Assembly: GCA_036384915.1 (NCBI GenBank)
Contig: DASVLJ010000049.1
Location: 1-64,000 of the forward strand
Reading direction: 5' to 3'
Source of the DNA: PKWO01 sp036384915
GTDB lineage: Bacteria > Pseudomonadota > Gammaproteobacteria > Burkholderiales > Burkholderiaceae_D
DNA length: 64,000 nucleotides
Part shown: positions 63,006 to 64,000 of the stretch, one piece after another
Position numbering within the stretch: position 1 is the stretch's first letter
Layout: every line of letters begins with the position of its first letter
Made by a program: the position numbers and the translations under genes
Notes under the pieces: model-generated
Databases searched by the model: none
The model's input: the letters and a program-made list of their open reading frames with translations, nothing else
What the model was told of the DNA's origin: nothing

Positions 63006-63782
63006 TCAATTGAACATCAGTGCCGTAAGCAGGAAGTCCAGCCAAAGCACGGTCAGCGACGCGATCACCACGGTACGCGTGGTGGCACGCGACACGCCCT
63101 CCGGCGTCGGCTGGCTTTCATAGCCCTGGTACAAGGCGACGAAGGTAACGGCAAAGCCGAACACGATACTCTTCAATACACCGTTGGCGACGTCCTGCAT
63201 CACGTCGACCCCGCCCTGCATCTGCGACCAAAAGGCACCTTCATCGACACCAATCAGGCGCACGCCGACGATATAGCCTCCCACGATGCCGACTGCGCTG
63301 AAAATTGCCGCCAGGATGGGCATCGAAATCACACCGGCCCAGAAACGCGGGCCGATTACGCGCTGCAGCGGATTGACCGCCATCATTTCCATCGCGGCCA
63401 ACTGCTCGCCGGCTTTCATCAAGCCGATTTCGGCGGTCAGCGAGGTGCCGGCGCGGCCGGCAAACAGCAGCGCCGTCACCACAGGCCCGAGTTCGCGCGT
63501 CAGCGACAGTGCGACCAGCAAGCCCAGCGCCTCTTCGGATCCGTACTTGTTGAGCGTGTAATAGCCCTGCAAGCCCAGCACGAAGCCGACGAACAGGCCC
63601 GAGACAGCGATGATCACCAGCGAATAATTGCCGATGAAATGGATTTGATCGGTGATGAGGCGCGGCCGGCGCAACAAGCCGAAGGACAGATACAGCAGGC
63701 GCACGAACATGCGCGCGGCATAGCCGAGGCTTTTCAGCCACATGCGGACGGAATGCCCGAGCGAAGCGATGGCGCCGATCAT
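63006..63782 (-). CDS. mlaE: Lipid ABC transporter permease MlaE
   Basis: A 258-residue permease of the retrograde phospholipid transporter. The family helices are seen as VALSLTRELGPVVTALLFAG and RAGTSLTAEIGLMKAGEQL, followed by AMEMMAVNPLQRVIGPRFWA. It overlaps mlaF by 4 bases and precedes mlaD by 35 bases. Confidence 0.95.
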   Translation of the reverse strand: MIGAIASLGHSVRMWLKSLGYAARMFVRLLYLSFGLLRRPRLITDQIHFIGNYSLVIIAVSGLFVGFVLGLQGYYTLNKYGSEEALGLLVALSLTRELGPVVTALLFAGRAGTSLTAEIGLMKAGEQLAAMEMMAVNPLQRVIGPRFWAGVISMPILAAIFSAVGIVGGYIVGVRLIGVDEGAFWSQMQGGVDVMQDVANGVLKSIVFGFAVTFVALYQGYESQPTPEGVSRATTRTVVIASLTVLWLDFLLTALMFN

Positions 63783-64000
63783 GCATCCCCCCTCAGGCCA
63801 AGATCCTCGGCCAGCGACTTGCCGGGATAGTGGAAGGGCACAGGCCCGTCGGCTTCGGCATTGACGAATTGTTTCACGTAGGGATCGTTCGAGGCGCGCA
63901 TATCGTCCGGCGTGCCGTGCGCAACGATCTTGCCGGACGAGAGGAAATACACGTAATCGGCAATCAAGAACGATTCATCGACATCGTGCGACACCAGGAT
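63779..64000 (-). CDS. mlaF: Lipid ABC transporter ATPase MlaF, C-terminal part (cut by edge)
   Basis: The last 74 codons of an ABC ATPase, open to the right edge. The H-loop LVSHDVDESFLIADYVYFLS and the tail SGKIVAHGTPDDMRASNDPYVKQFV, then a short C-terminal extension, match MlaF. The position upstream of mlaE supports the assignment. Walker motifs lie outside the window. Confidence 0.9.
   Translation of the reverse strand: MLVSHDVDESFLIADYVYFLSSGKIVAHGTPDDMRASNDPYVKQFVNAEADGPVPFHYPGKSLAEDLGLRGDA

Overview
The window looks like a chromosomal segment of a betaproteobacterium of the order Burkholderiales, most likely Oxalobacteraceae-like (Herminiimonas/Collimonas/Janthinobacterium type). The inference rests on the 16-stranded Burkholderiales-type porins, a DUF4148 protein, the linked petABC-sspAB block, and the long mla-yadGH-bolA-murA-his-HIT-tat supercluster. 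No database search was possible, so the genus is a guess.

Layout. (1) 1-3.8 kb: three outer-membrane porins on the minus strand (the first cut by the edge) and a small secreted DUF4148 protein. (2) 4.1-12.1 kb: a minus-strand operon encoding an RND efflux pump (inner-membrane permease, periplasmic adaptor, outer-membrane factor) followed by its own response regulator and sensor kinase. (3) 12.3-15.2 kb: a PII-like DUF190 protein, a CzcE-like periplasmic metal protein, and a divergent CopRS/CzcRS-type two-component system; a palindrome between the last two recurs as a partial copy upstream of the RND operon. (4) 15.2-21.5 kb: an HTH regulator with a possible ATC start, a DUF697-like membrane protein, and a signalling cluster (response regulator, LysM-FecR protein, CHASE2 histidine kinase) with structured RNA leaders.

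(5) 21.6-33.3 kb: plus-strand housekeeping genes hemA, prfA, dsbB, prmC, tex, a monothiol glutaredoxin and ubiX, then a lone prepilin-like protein and an M16 zinc peptidase; two lower-GC small genes lie between prfA and dsbB. (6) 33.3-40.3 kb: a frameshifted gene remnant, a 2,035-residue S-layer/RTX-like surface protein built from two tandem RsaA-like units behind an attenuator-like hairpin, and tRNA-Thr(UGU). (7) 40.3-44.4 kb: sspB, sspA and the cytochrome bc1 operon petABC. (8) 44.7-48.2 kb: mscL, an orphan LuxR-type regulator, a membrane-anchored DegS-like protease and a DUF2461 protein, with a dispersed inverted-repeat element.

(9) 48.2-64 kb: a continuous minus-strand supercluster read from the right edge: mlaF-E-D-C-B (outer-membrane lipid asymmetry), a yadGH-type ABC exporter, bolA/ibaG, murA, then hisG-D-[DNA methyltransferase]-C-B-H-A-F-I-E, a HIT hydrolase, and tatA-B-C. 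The adenine/cytosine-N4 methyltransferase embedded between hisD and hisC is unexpected. A second copy of the inverted-repeat element separates mlaB from yadG. The most interesting material is the duplicated RsaA-like protein with its leader hairpin, the shared operator linking the CopRS-like system to the RND pump, the FecR/CHASE2 signalling cluster with its RNA leaders, and the candidate non-canonical start codon.
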